DNA from: Setomelanomma holmii
Lineage: Eukaryota > Ascomycota > Dothideomycetes > Pleosporales > Phaeosphaeriaceae
Length of the DNA: 64,000 nucleotides
NCBI GenBank assembly: GCA_010015745.1
Contig: ML978239.1
Location: forward strand, 62,001 to 126,000
Reading direction: 5' to 3'
The position numbers and the translations under genes are program-made. Positions within the stretch are counted from its first letter, which is position 1. Each line of letters starts with the position of its first letter. This document shows positions 11,525 through 23,705 of this stretch, one piece after another. The notes beneath the pieces are model-generated. The model did not search any database. It was not told the DNA's origin and saw only the letters and a list, made by a program, of their open reading frames with translations.

Positions 11525-12111
11525 GTTATTGACGAAGGTTTAGTGGAGCAACAGTGAATAATATGCAGTTGTGAAAATTGAAACGAGCGATTGACGACTT
11601 TTGCTTAGCTGGCTCAAAGAGTTGACCTTTGTTGCGGCACCTTTGTTCGGTGACAAGGTTCCAAAGTTCAGTCGCGTAAGGAAACCATGGGTCGCGCAGT
11701 TCCGACGCCAAGCATCGAACGCTCCCTTGCAGCTGCCCCATGCGGCCAATCGCCGCACGATAAGCCCCGCTCCAATCACCTATCGCCGAGCCGCATCCTA
11801 GTCACCTGTCCACTGCCCTAAGAGCTCACCGTCTTCGTCCACGTTGCTCCTGTCTTCTTCTCTTCTCTCTTCTTCTCTCTTTCTTCTCGTCTCTTTGATT
11901 GTCTCGAAGGCACCAAGTTGGGTTAAATCATTGCAAGTCAAGTTTGCTATCACTAGATATCAAGCATATCTTCCCCCACCTTTCGGCTCGTATCCCATCG
12001 GAGTCCTCCGGTCCCTGTTGTACAGCTTGTGAGACACGCAGTACAACTTTGACACAAAATCTCCTCTCCTCTAATCTCAGCATCATTGTGTAGGGGCACG
12101 TTTCATTCATC
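11525..12111. promoter_or_regulatory. Divergent promoter region, Elf1 / URC1
   Basis: 587 bases between divergent starts. It includes the pyrimidine tract noted separately, about 220 bases upstream of the URC1 ATG. Such CT tracts are common just upstream of fungal transcription starts; exact promoter position is not visible. Confidence 0.5.
11851..11897 (+). promoter_or_regulatory. Pyrimidine-rich (CT) tract
   Basis: An almost pure C/T run of about 47 bases on the plus strand, dominated by TTCTTCTC repeats. Its place upstream of URC1 suggests a core-promoter CT box or 5' leader element; this is inference. Confidence 0.5.
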
Positions 12112-13932
12112 ATGTCTGTCGAAAGCAGCACCAGTGATGCGGTGCTCAAAGAGATCTTGGAAGGGTTGAAGTCACTCCGAACAGAAAATGCTCAGCTAGC
12201 AGCGTCCGTTGACAAGATCAACGGACGCGTGAACATGTTGGCTGGTATCAAGCAGCTCAAGGATGAGGCTGCATCTGAGGCTGCCAATGGCACTCTTAGC
12301 CAGGAAAAGGCGAAGGATGCGGAATCAAAGAAAACCGTAGAAGCTGTTAGTCAGCAGTATGAGCAACCACCTGCAAACGTTGATGCCACTCCTCGTCGAG
12401 CAAGCGTTTCCAAAACTTCAAAGATCATCTTGACTTCGTATCCTGGTCAAGCTGGCGTTGATCCTTTGCCCATGGAATGGGGTGCCAAGGATCCTGCAGT
12501 TCGTGGCCCTGTTGTTGTGTCTCGACATGCAAACACCATTAGGAGGCGTAACGGTATGTTTACTTTTCATACGTGCTTCATGTGTCTTTGCTGACAATAT
12601 CTAGCCATTGGTGCTCATGGAGGCTCATATTCCATCTACAACGCCCTCGCCGTGGCAAGTAAGAACCTCGACATCACGCACAAGCCAGACTTCACGAACA
12701 CCGAGCCCGCTGCGAAGATTGGTCCCTTCCCGCAATGGAGCGACAAGAAGAAGATTGTGGCAATGGATCCATACGGCCATCTTGCTCCGTGGTTGTACAA
12801 GGAGACCATGGACAAGGACGATGTCGAGATCCGGCCTACTATTGCCATCACGCGTGCTCACATGAAGGTTCCCGAGCTGGAGGACAGTGTCAAGAAAGGC
12901 CGTCTCACTGTCGACGGAAAGATCTGTGTGAACGATATGGGTGAGATAGCCGTCACCAAGGTTGCTGTTGAGCCCGTGTGGTATCTGCCTGGTGTCGCTG
13001 AGCGCTTCAATATTGGTAAGTACCCTGACACTTGTGTCCCAGCTTTGGTTAACATGATGTACAAGATGAGGGTACCCTTAGACGTACGCTGTTTGAGGAG
13101 ACTGGCGGCTCGTATCCTGAGCTCATTACTCGTCACGACATCAAGCTTTTCCTGCCACCCATTGGTGGTCTTACAGTCTACATCTTCGGTGATCCAGCCA
13201 AAATGGCAGATCCCAGCGCCCGACTGGCACTCCGTGTCCACGATGAATGCAACGGCAGCGACGTCTTTGGCTCGGATATCTGCACCTGCCGTCCTTATTT
13301 GACCTTCGGTATCGAAGAAGCCGTGAAAGAAGCACAAAAAGGCGGAAGTGGTGTCGTGATCTACTTCCGCAAAGAAGGCCGCGCACTTGGTGAAGTTACC
13401 AAGTATCTCGTATACAACGCACGAAAGCGCGGAGAAGACAGGGCTAGCGAATACTTCAAGAGGACGGAGAACATCGCCGGTGTCAAGGACATGCGCTTCC
13501 AGGCGCTCATGCCTGACATCCTTCATTGGCTGGGTATCACGAAGATTGATCGCATGCTAAGTATGAGTAATATGAAGCACGACGCCATCGTCGACCAGGG
13601 CATTCCAATCCACGAGCGCGTCCCAATTCCTGACGACATGATTCCGGCAGACAGTCGCGTGGAAATTGACGCAAAGATCCAGGCTGGTTACTGTAAGTAC
13701 TTCCCTGTCTCTGTTCACTACATCGTTCGACGGCTCGTCGGCTTCCTCTCAACCTTCTTCTCTTTTCAGTTCCAGGGCTTGTGCTGACTTCTGCAGTTAC
13801 GACTGGTCATGTCATGTCGATGGATGAATTAGCGAACGTGAAGGGACGTGGTTGGGAGGACATCGATGTACGTGGGATGAGCATCTTTTTATTCGCCCGG
13901 GCGACGATTATTGACTCCAATCGCAGCACTGA
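12112..13932 (+). CDS. URC1: URC1-like GTP cyclohydrolase II family protein
   Basis: Fungal GTP-cyclohydrolase-II homologue of the uracil-catabolism type rather than the riboflavin RibA type. The model is 518 residues, exons 12112-12553, 12605-13015, 13066-13692, 13797-13867 and 13927-13932. Residues 1-120 form a coiled, low-complexity leader. An N-terminal GTP-cyclohydrolase domain follows (WGAKDPAVRGPVV, then RRRNAIGAHGGSYSIYNAL). The catalytic domain keeps three zinc-ligand cysteines in HDECNGSDVFGSDICTC, then YFRKEGRALGEVTKYL and a conserved HWLGITKIDRMLSMS. The junction NI|DEGTLRRTLFEETGG restores frame. The last exon adds only His and stop (WEDIDH). The URC1 versus RibA choice is based on the N-terminal domain and the divergent catalytic loop. 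Confidence 0.88.
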
Positions 13933-16900
13933 GAAATTACACCATGCGTGTAAGCGACATGACAGCCTCGGGGGAAAGGTCATCTGAAGCCTTCTTGCAT
14001 GCAGGTACAGTGCGATTGGCCTGCTCCATCAACATGCAGCTCGACGCGTACAACCACCACTTCGGCAAAGTCAAGTCCGGTCGAGGCCTAGAATGGCTGA
14101 TCCCACGGTCCCAGATAAGGAAAATTGTAGAAATGGAATTAGAATGCACCAAAACGTCCGCACATGAGTGGAGGGAGCGGACCGCAGTAGGCCTGCTTGC
14201 TTTTCCCGCTGCTACCTCTCCCGAGTAGCGGCACTGTAAGCCACTTACGACGTGACATGTAGAACAACCCGCGTGGATTCTTGTGCTCGGCATGCCGTGC
14301 GTTGTGCTCACGCGATGCTCAGAAGTAGCAACAGGATGTGACTTGCAGCACGGAGTCTGCCAAACTGCCCCGCACCGGCAGCGCAACACTAGAAGTCTAC
14401 AGTCTCCAGTCACACTCTTCAATGCAGAGGCTAGCCTTACGTTTGGCCTCGAGCTACGATGCACAACAGCAGCGTCAAGTATAGACGGTACAGATCAAGC
14501 ATGTAAAGCAGGATTAACAACCAGCAACCCCAGTGTAACCTCCCGCCCTACCCGCCGCATGACCCCCCTCCATCATCGAAGGAGTCATAGGATGGGAAAA
14601 CTCATCCCAACCAGCAAGTCCAGCATCGGCGCGGCCCGCGTTGGGCTCAACTTGCCATACTCCTCGCAACGTGCAAAGGTACCCACTTAGTTTACGCACA
14701 CCGCATTCACAATCTCTATGTCTACAATCTAATCCGCACCGCAAAATGCATGCAAGTGGACCTCCAACTTCGTGACAACACACAAGATTCAGTGTACTAG
14801 TGGCAATTCTCACGAGTGCCGGCTCACGGCCGCAGCATGCAGATACTGGTGTTAACGTTAGGATGCATAAGCGAGAGCCAACAATGCTCGTCACGGCGGT
14901 GCGGTTGGGTGGGTGGCATTCGGGCAAGATCGGCGCGAGATCTGCCATGGAAGCGTGTCTGGATTTGCGGAGAATTTTGTTTCGGGGCTGGGGGTGGAAT
15001 GAGAGGGTGTGTTGAAGAGGGGTAAGGTTGAGGTAAGGAAAATGGTTGTTGGGAAGAGGGCTTGCGTTGCATTGCAGGCCTGACACCGTCATTTGTGGTG
15101 ATGCTGGGAGGGATTTGTTGAGTGCTGTCCGAGAGCAACCTCCATAGGTATGCGGGTGTTAATGTCGGCCTTTGTTGATGGGAATAATTATATTGTTGGG
15201 GGTGGTGGGCGGAATAAATTCAACGGCCGCGGCTACAACGGATAACATGGCATGTACCCGCTTCTCGGGTCCAGGGACTCGAAGCGCCTGAGCCTGTACT
15301 ATACATGTGCATGTGCGGTGGCTAAACTCGCAGCATCTTAGATACAGGTTGGACTGGGCAGCATGGCATATAGTGGGGATCGGACGCATGCACCTATGTC
15401 TCGAAATGGACTAAGAAATGACCGTGACAAGCAGATTTGGTAAAAAAGAAGGGTAGAAAACTGAGGCTTGAGGGTTTGGGTATTGAGCATAGATGAACAT
15501 GCGAGTGATGCTGTGGGCATTGTGTTCGGCATCGGTGCTGTTGGAACGACACGTCCATGTTCAAAGTGACAGTACGAATATAGCACAGAACATTCGAAGA
15601 AGTACCTTTCGGGTAACGACACGGCAAAGAATGTACCGAATGAAGACAAGTACCAGTTTAGCGGCGCACAACGCTCAGCCGAACAGCCACTTGACGTTGT
15701 GAGGCGGACCCGCTCCACTTCAATGGCACCAACAACAACTCCAACCTGAAGCAACAACAGCTGACCCGGAAGTGGAGCTGAAATGAGTTGCAGACGGTTC
15801 CAGATTCGAATCGAGAGTCCAAAAGGTTGCCTGGTTGAGCAACGTCTCATCCTGTTCGCCCGGTTGACATGAGCGGAGACTGTCTGGAAACATGTGAGGG
15901 GTAAGCGTGGATGGAACCAAGCACACCAGAGTCGGCCTTATCCGAGCGGTAACGTGGCGGTCGGTCTATCGCCGCAAAAGTCAATGCAAGCAGACTCCGA
16001 CCGATGTCAGACTGGAACTATGTCATCGTACGAGAGAATTATTGAGACCGGCTTCGAAGGTTTGTGAGATTGCTGCTCTGTCATGAGTCGGCTTCGCTCG
16101 TGTTCTTATGCTCCAACCGGATCGCAGGCGGATGTGCGGTATTACCATGGATGACCTTGTATATTCGTGTTCTCGACTCTTCACACGAGTCGATAATCTG
16201 CAACTGCATGACACGCAGAAGTAATGGAGAGACTCAGCCCGGATGTCGTCACAATTAGCATAAGTGAAGAAATGAGGCGGTGGCCCTGATTGTGGCTGCC
16301 TCAAGTCGCACAAACCACCTCGTGGTCTGTATCGATAGCAATATCGGTATTATGATAAGAATCGTGAAACGGGCAGCCCTTTGAAATCCAGGTACACAGC
16401 AAGGAACGCCGGCGTGATTGCCAGGTACTGGAACGCCGCTTGTCTTGTCATCACCGCGCAGTATGACGGAGGAGAGCACGATCCTTGGTAAATCGGCTCG
16501 CATCTGCCGATTCGATGGCATTTAACGCGACGGCGCCGTTCTGGCAGCGCACCCGCACTTCCGGCGAAGCCTTGGACCAGACGCGCAATGCCAATCAGGA
16601 ACGGCCGAGCCAACGTTGCAAAAATGCCAGCGTAAGCGCAACTGGATAACCTTTCCACGGAAGGCTAACAGCGTGCCACTGGTGACAAAGTCATTGCGTA
16701 GAAAAGCGGTGGCTGTCTTCCATCCAGTTTGCAGTGGCCAGCTCAGACGTGCAGCAGAAGCGGCAGTCTAGAGAGATATTGACATTGACATGAGGTAGTC
16801 TTGTGTGCGTTAAGGGCGAGTCAGGACGAGTTAACGGATGACAGCGCATCTTCCCTGCAACTTTCTAAATCTAAACGGTCCACGTTTTCTGGCGGCGCGC

Positions 16901-17162
16901 TTTTGTGCATGCATCCCAGTCCAGAAGTCCAAGGCGTGGAGTGGGGAGGTCCGGCTTGCTGATGCAGTTGGCGTGACCAGGGCCACCCTGGTACGTGCAG
17001 TGGCTGTCTTTACGCTGGTAGTATGGGGTGAATGGCGTCTGGGCATGGGTCTGGAGACCATTATTACTATCTAGCCCTCCGAGGCTCTCTTCGTCATTCT
17101 CAACTTCCGTACCTACATCGACAATCTACTTTCGGCACTTTCGACAATCCCTCAGATTCATC
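13933..17162. other. Gene-poor 3.2-kb interval
   Basis: No open frame here has recognisable domains, splice structure or family resemblance. Both strands contain only scattered frames up to about 190 codons, many rich in Pro/His/Ser/Arg as expected from chance reading. Around 14985-15060 the plus strand is strongly purine-rich. The interval may hold the URC1 3' UTR, an untranslated RNA or decayed sequence; I see no inverted repeats or transposase remnants in it. Confidence 0.45.
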
Positions 17163-17675
17163 ATGGCGAGCAATTCACGATACTACTACTCATTGCCAAC
17201 CGAAGCGCCCCAGCGATCAAGATCAGGCAGTCGCCGTCCGCCTCTTACACCTTCGACCGTTTCCTCGCCATGCCTCACAACAAACGTGTCTCTACCTCGA
17301 CGAGACTCGGCTGGTTCTTCGGGAAGTCCGACCAAAGCTCATGCTCTTCTCGCAAAGGTCGTCTCATCACCCACGACGCCACGAGGCGAGACCCCAACGA
17401 ATCCAGTTCCGTCTGCAACAGACTCAAGGACCAACCAGTACCACTCAAGCCCTACATACTCTTCTGAAAGGCCTACTGTGTGGAGGAGTGAGAGCGATCG
17501 TTACGTCAGGCAGTACAGGCAGCAGGGTAAGCACGGCTCAGCATTATGACAAGGCTGAATATACCGATGCTGACTACGCCTAGACGGCTATGTTTCGTTC
17601 CCAGACTTTGAGAAGTTCTGCGAGAGCCAGAACTCATATGAGCAGCACCGTGAACACATTGCTGTCAAGACTTGA
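17163..17675 (+). CDS. Small Ser/Pro-rich protein of unknown function
   Basis: The model is 151 residues in two exons, 17163-17526 and 17584-17675, joined by a 57-bp intron ending CCTAG; the ATG sits in a good context (ATCATGG). The first 110 residues are Ser/Thr/Pro/Arg-rich and probably disordered, with phospho-site-like RSRSGS and SSPTTPRGETP segments. The C-terminal 35 residues are compact and charged (DGYVSFPDFEKFCESQNSYE). I do not recognise a family. Just after the stop, a different frame reads KRKIRRSMDDLYTVAKAID and then stops, so a further splice variant or a frameshift near the 3' end is possible. Confidence 0.6.
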
Positions 17676-18812
17676 AAAGGAAGATTCGTCGAAGCATGGA
17701 TGACCTGTACACCGTGGCAAAAGCCATCGACTAGACACCATCATCAGGGTGATGGGTATCACACTTCCTTTTCCGCAACGAAAGAAAACATGCCATTCCA
17801 AGAAGCAATGGCACGTCGCCACCTCAGCCAACACGACAGCTGGCCAGCGACATGCCACACGCAACCACGGACTGCGCCATTTCCAGGTCAAGAAGACCGT
17901 TGGGTCAATGCGTCGTCTCCAAAGCAAAAGTACGTCATGCTGGTTGTGCGGAGCGGGAGAAGCAAGTCAGCGTGGGGGGCGACAGTGCCCGCCCGCGTGA
18001 CTGTAGCACAGCCACTCAGCCGCGGCTCGTGGCTACTTTGTCAGTATTAGGCAGCTGATGGCGGCAATATTGGTCGGCAAGGCGCGGGCGCATCGCGAGG
18101 TCGCATGCGTATCGTGTCCTCGCGTCAGACTTTGGTGGTAGTATGTCACTTGCAGGAGTAGAGTAGCGTGTTGGGGCTGTACTGAGTGAATACATACCAT
18201 CATACGAGTGTTACATCTCATGTTCAATGTGTGTCATCTTGCCTTCAAGGAACATCTCGAGATGGTGATGTGAATACAGCCTGCGCGTGGTGTTATCAGC
18301 CGTTTGAAGTTGACGATTTAGCATCTGTGAAGTGTTCAAATTGTTGGAGTACAATAAGTATGTAGCTAGGAAGCACAGATTGCTGCACCAGAGTTGCAAC
18401 TGAGCACGCAACACAGAGCATCTTACGAGGGTTTGCTCTGTTGTGTCTTTAGACTCCGCTTGTAATAATGGACGTGGAGAAGGCAAGCTAGGCGTGCACA
18501 CTTGCCTCACAGTACAGAGAGCAGGATAGGATCTGGCTCGATTCGAGCGCGTGATATGAACATGGCCATTTCATGTAGCGTAAATATGAGGTCAAAAAAA
18601 TTTGAGGCATTCGGATATCTGTCGATGGCGGCTTGACAGGTTGAAGATCGTTTCTAGGTCTCGACACGTGACGTGACTGTCCGCGCACAGACCATGCACC
18701 ACAGACGCTAATCGAACCTAAGCGAGCTCGAAATTGTCAGTCGCACACCTCGACATCGAACATCGACGACAACACCACCCAGCCTCGACGTCCAACACTC
18801 AGAGTCGCAAAC
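17676..18812. other. Intergenic, upstream of eS1
   Basis: About 1.1 kb; presumed eS1 promoter and leader toward the right. Frames at 17700-18058 overlap in several phases but none looks like a protein family. Confidence 0.45.
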
Positions 18813-19740
18813 ATGGCTGTCGGCAAGAACAAGCGTCTTTCAAAGGGAAAGAAGGGTCTCAAGAAGAAGACCGACACTTTCGCGAAGAAGGACTGGTACA
18901 ACGTCAAGGCTCCAGGAACCTTCGCCGTCCGAGAGTAAGACTGCCACCGCGCCAATGCCAATGGCTGCAATACTGACTCTGTGTGCGTGCAGTGTCGGCA
19001 AGACCCTCGTCAACCGCACCACCGGTCTGAAGAACGCAAACGACGCCCTCAAGGGCCGGATATTCGAGGTCTCGCTCGCCGATCTCCAGAAGGACGAGGA
19101 CCACGCTTTCCGCAAGGTCAAGCTCCGCGTCGACGAGGTCCAGGGCAAGAACTGCCTGACCAACTTCCACGGCCTCGACTTCACCTCGGACAAGCTCCGC
19201 TCCCTCGTCCGCAAGTGGCAAACCCTCATCGAGGCCAACGTCGTTGTCAAGACCACTGACGACTACCTCCTCCGCCTCTTCGCCATCGGCTTCACCAAGC
19301 GACGACCAAACCAGATCAAGAAGACCACATACGCTGCCTCATCGCAAATCAGGGCGATCCGCAAGAAGATGGTCGAGATCATGGCCCGCGACGCCAGCTC
19401 GTGCACCCTTGCCCAGCTCACCCAGAAGCTCATCCCCGAGGTTATTGGCCGCGAGATTGAGAAGGCTACCCAAGGCATCTACCCTCTCCAGAACGTATGT
19501 GCATCGATATCAGGATGAGGTGGGCCAACACCGGCTAACATAGCGCAGGTCCACGTCCGAAAGGTCAAGCTCCTCAAGGCACCCAAGTTCGACCTTGGTG
19601 CTCTCCTCGGTCTTCACGGCGAGTCAAGCCAGGATGACTCTGGCCAGAAGGTAAAACGTTCGTCCTTTACACACACATCAGAGACTAATGCTGTACAGGT
19701 TGAGCGTGAGTTCAAGGAGACCGTCCTCGAGAACGTATAA
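18813..19740 (+). CDS. rps1: 40S ribosomal protein eS1 (S3a)
   Basis: Structural protein of the small ribosomal subunit. The model is 255 residues with exons 18813-18934, 18993-19494, 19549-19650 and 19699-19740; introns are 58, 54 and 48 bp. The start MAVGKNKRLSKGKKGLKKK is the family N-terminus. Inside, FHGLDFTSDKLRSLVRKWQ, FTKRRPNQIKKTTYA and LKAPKFDLGALLGLHGE are all diagnostic. The protein ends FKETVLENV. Codon use is biased to C-ending codons, as expected of a highly expressed ribosomal gene. Confidence 0.98.
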
Positions 19741-20785
19741 ACGAATATGGTTGTCTAGGCATGGGGTTCTTGGGTCTTTTCAATCTTCTTCGGCATGATA
19801 TGGGCATACCAAAAGGTGTTATGTTTACAATGAAAGGATGAACATACCCTTAATGCGCTCCCGCGGCAGTGACGGCGTGCAAGGGCATTTCGCTCACATT
19901 TGGTGTCGGCGCGGGAAAAGTACGATCATGAAATGACATTAACAAGACACAACCCTCGTCCATGCTGTCATGTGCTCTTCTGATGGTTGCAACCTCTCTA
20001 AGGTCGACACAACCTCCAGTCTCGCCCACCGTGGACTGCGTCTTTCTGGACAGTGTGGAGGCACTTCCACCTGACGACTATGAATTGCAGACTGATTAGC
20101 TTGCGTCTTGCTTGAGCTCTTGCCCGCGCGTCTTATAAAAGAATATCGAGAATTGCGCTCGCATGTACTAGTCGATCAACACGCACATGTTCAGGAACGA
20201 GTAGCCGATGGCCTCTAGTTTCCAATGCCTATATACACATCGTTTTCCGGAATACTGGTGTGCCCTTAAGGCTACTCGATCTTCCCTGCCAAACTCGCGT
20301 GAATCTCCGGACCTGCTATTCCACCAAGCACGCACCTCACGACTCATGCCTCAATCATCCATCCCTCATCACCACATCACAGCATACCTTGATCCCCGTA
20401 CCCCTAGAACAATTCACAATCTCATGTAATGCACCATGCACATGTACCTTCATGAATCGCTCCTCGCGTGGCATCCGGAAGCCCGCCGGATAGCATGTTC
20501 ACCGCCATTTTGACGAAGGGTAGACGTCAGTGTGGGTTGTGGGATATCAAGGTTTCGGAACAAGGTTCGATAGAGATGATTTTGACAAATACCAAAATGA
20601 TTGTTCTGTGGGCATCGGTCCTATGTGGTTTGGAAGATCGAGATTTAGATTTGCGGGCCGATTACATGTGCTGTGCTGGACACTCCCGTCTCCGCGATGC
20701 CGATGCCGAGAGATACATGTCCTTGACAATGCGAATAAGCACATTTCGCCAATAGCCTCCACATAATTCCATACAGTCTCTCTCC
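19741..20785. other. Intergenic, convergent eS1 / P450-like
   Basis: About 1.0 kb between two stops. Contains short unconvincing frames only; 3' UTRs presumed. Confidence 0.45.
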
Positions 20786-22840
20786 TCAATTCACATCAGC
20801 CTTACTCGGCAATCCTTCCCGCCTCCGAATCCTCACCCTAACATCTCCCCTCGGCACCTTAACAAAGCTTCCCTCTACTGCAGCCGGCAGCACCCATTTC
20901 CCCATCTTCTTGTCCTTGCCCTGTTCTTCCCTGACCTGGCTGCTCCGCGCGGCTTTCTGTTCCCCGCTGAGTGCCGCGGCGCCGATTTGCGCTTCCTGGC
21001 TAGCTTCCTGCATGTGCTCGAAGAAGCTCTTCTTGGGTGCGGGCGTGATGTCCCAGAGCTGAATTATGCCTGTGACGATGGAGACGATGAGGGCGGTTTT
21101 GAAGTGCGAGGTTTTGTCGCTGGGAGAGATTATGGAGGATGGGGCTTGGGTAGCGGTGAGGAAACGATCGGGTTTGTATGTGTCCGGATCATGGTAGATA
21201 TTTGCGGAGGAGTTGATGAGGTGTTGTGAGAGACCAACGTCAATGTAGGAACCGGTGTCTAGCTCCCAAGTCTCTTCTTGGTTTGGCTGGGCACTTGCTT
21301 CTTGGAGTACGATGGGTTTCTTGACTTGGTACGTGGCGACAGGAGTGCTGTGTAAGCGGCGAGCTTCGTAAATGCAGGAGTGCAGATATGGCAAGGCATC
21401 TTTATTGGCTATTTTGCCTGGTCCATCGAACTTGATCTCTGGTGGCGCGGGAAATAACGGATGTATCGATGGCGGCTGATATGCTCGTGCCCAAGTTTTG
21501 CTTTCTTGCTTGATTTTTTCGATCAGAGTCTTGTCCCTGCCTGCAGCATCCGAAGCAGAAGACGCTGAGAAAACGTGCAATACCGTCCAGAAGACAAGTG
21601 GAAAGACTTCCGCAACGATTTCGTGAATGATTTGAAACGTTATACCTGCCCTGGCAGGCAGTGGCAGATCGTGCTTCGTTAAAAGCTCGTTCAATCTCGT
21701 GATAGGGGTTGGCATATCTGCATCGGTCTCTTCCCCACTGACGCTCTCATCGTCATCCGGCACTCGCCTCACAGGTGGGTTGGTCAACTCTCGGAATAAC
21801 TTCTCAAAATTCCTCAGCACCCTCACTTTTGCCAGCGCCGCTCCCGGCAGGCCTGGCATGGGCGACAATCGCGGTAGTCCCAGTGCAAGCGCCCAGTAGC
21901 GAGAATTAAATGTTGCCAAGTCGGTAGCCAGAAGCTGGTTCGATTCAATAAACTGAGTGCCCATGATTGGTGATAGAATCGCATTGCAGCAAAATTCGTT
22001 CACCAGGGCGAAGAAGTTGCACTCGGCTTCTGACGTTCCGTCTGTCAATTCAATGTCAGCGACACGCTCCCACTGCATCTGGTCGACGATTGAAGAATTG
22101 AATGTGATAAAGTCGGGCAAAGTCTCCGATAAAGAGTTAAGCGTCGCCGATATGAGCTTTTTCGTTGCATCTTCGTGGATTTCGGCTGTCAGCACCTCTT
22201 TCACGGCTAGCTCGACTTCGAAGTATTGCCTCTCCAACGCATTCGGAATCCCGAAAGCATTGTGGAGGACAGCCCATTTGCCACTTGTCGGTTCTTCTAG
22301 TGAAGCCCGGTTCCCATCGATTTGAGCGAGCAATGAATCACCCGCTAGGTTGTCAGTCAACAAGATGTTGTGTTTCGCTCCAAAGGCTTTGTATGCAATG
22401 ATGCTGTCGATCGCGGAATCTCTTGGGCCTGGTCAGTATAGTTTGCACGGACTGATGACTGCAACTTACCGAATGTCTTTCAGCCATCTTTCCCCGCCAA
22501 AAATGATACTCGAGAAATGGCGGACGCCCGGAATCCAATATGGCAATGATTGTACCCTCCTCTTCCCTCCATCTTTACTCGCACCCACATCTGATCGAGC
22601 CGATAATAGCCTGGTCGGTAATAACAAAAAGACAGCCAACAGCGTAATCTGAGGTAGAAGATCGAATAGTGAGAAGTCGTCAGGTACATATGTGCTCACT
22701 TTCTGACCAAGTCCGAAGTAATATCCAGCAAGCGTAAGAAATGGACTGAGTAACAAGACATAGCACACGGGCAGGAACAGAACCTTTATAGCCCCATTCG
22801 AGGCGTGAACGCCCAGAAATAGAGTCCTGAGGGAAGCCAT
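20786..22840 (-). CDS. Membrane-anchored cytochrome P450-like protein without the heme-cysteine loop
   Basis: The model is 668 residues in two exons, 22470-22840 and 20786-22421, with a 48-bp intron ending CCCAAG. Residues about 15-45 and 55-80 are hydrophobic and should anchor the protein in the ER membrane. The body resembles fungal P450s of the CYP7/CYP8-like type: a helix-K ExxR as EARR in SCIYEARRLHSTPVATYQV, then the meander DVGLSQHLINSSANIYHDPDTYKPDRFL. Where FxxGxxxCxG should follow, the sequence goes from SSIISPSDKTS straight to HFKTALIVSIVTGIIQLWDI, which aligns with the helix L after the missing cysteine. No GT-AG intron can supply the motif. It may be a heme-free pseudoenzyme or a decayed gene. 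The frame is otherwise intact, and 668 residues is longer than usual, partly from acidic and C-terminal inserts. Confidence 0.75.
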
Positions 22841-23705
22841 GATTCCTTTTGGAAGAAGCGAATAGAGTCCGGTTTTGCTCGCCGAAGCTGTTGTCCTGGA
22901 AGATAGGCTAGAGGGGTCTTGGGGACCCGACCACAGCGGCACAGGGTCGCGTCGGCGAGGCTTCAGCCTCAAGGAGCACGAATGATGTGCGGATCTTCAA
23001 GCCATAGGGCTGTAGTGTGACTTTGCGATTCGGGAAGAGCTTGGGATCGCCCGGGACGAATGATACGATGCGTTGGGTTGTGACGGGAAGTCTGTCAATG
23101 TCAGCGGTGGTAAGTTCTGGCAATGGGGAAGGGCGCTAAAGGCTTGTTTTGGACTAGCATCTCGCTTATCACTGTGCTTCGAGACAGGTGGTGCATTTTA
23201 CAGGTTGGACCAACCCCTCGGTGTCTCGGTGAGCCGCCCGGTTCAAGCCCTTTCAACTTCGTTAAGGTAACCTCAGCCCTGTGAGTCGTATCCCAATCTA
23301 ATCCCTGAGAGAAGGTCGAGCCGCAGAGTCGCATTTGCAACCGTGGGCATGGTAATTCCGCATGGATAGTCAGATACAGTCTGCTTACACTACCCTAGAT
23401 TATCAAGTTCGCGGAACAAGTCACTGCATCTGCAGTAGAGAGTGTATATCGAGGTTTGGGGCGGCTAGTGCATGTTTATCGCCGACCCTAACGACTACTT
23501 GCGCTAGACTTTCTGCTCGCACATCCCCACCGTTCACCAATTACAAGGTTCTATCATCACGATATCGTTCAGTAATCCTGCACCTGTGCCTAGACGAATA
23601 GTACAACACGGAGTTTCAGTGCAAAGCTAATTGCATCGACACATTTTACATCAGCCCACCAGCGGAAGGACCCTAGACCTCGTCACTTTCAACACATTTC
23701 CAAGG
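22841..23705. promoter_or_regulatory. Divergent promoter region, P450-like / ITPase
   Basis: 865 bases between outward-reading starts. A 71-codon minus-strand frame at 22908-23123 (no ATG) has protein-like composition and may be an exon or leader remnant, but it could not be joined to anything. Confidence 0.45.

Noticed and set aside
14514..15092. 192-codon minus-strand frame in the gene-poor interval
   Set aside because: His/Pro/Cys-rich chance frame with no family resemblance; no supporting splice sites or start context.
18840..19256. Minus-strand frames opposite eS1
   Set aside because: Shadows caused by the strong codon bias of the ribosomal protein gene.
22908..23123. 71-codon minus-strand frame (RIVSFVPGDPKLFPNRK) upstream of the P450-like gene
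   Set aside because: Protein-like composition and a possible acceptor before it, but no ATG and no in-frame junction to the P450 or another gene; may be an exon remnant.
23200..23260. Possible tRNA B-box (GGTTCAAGCC)
   Set aside because: No cloverleaf with acceptor and anticodon stems could be folded around it.
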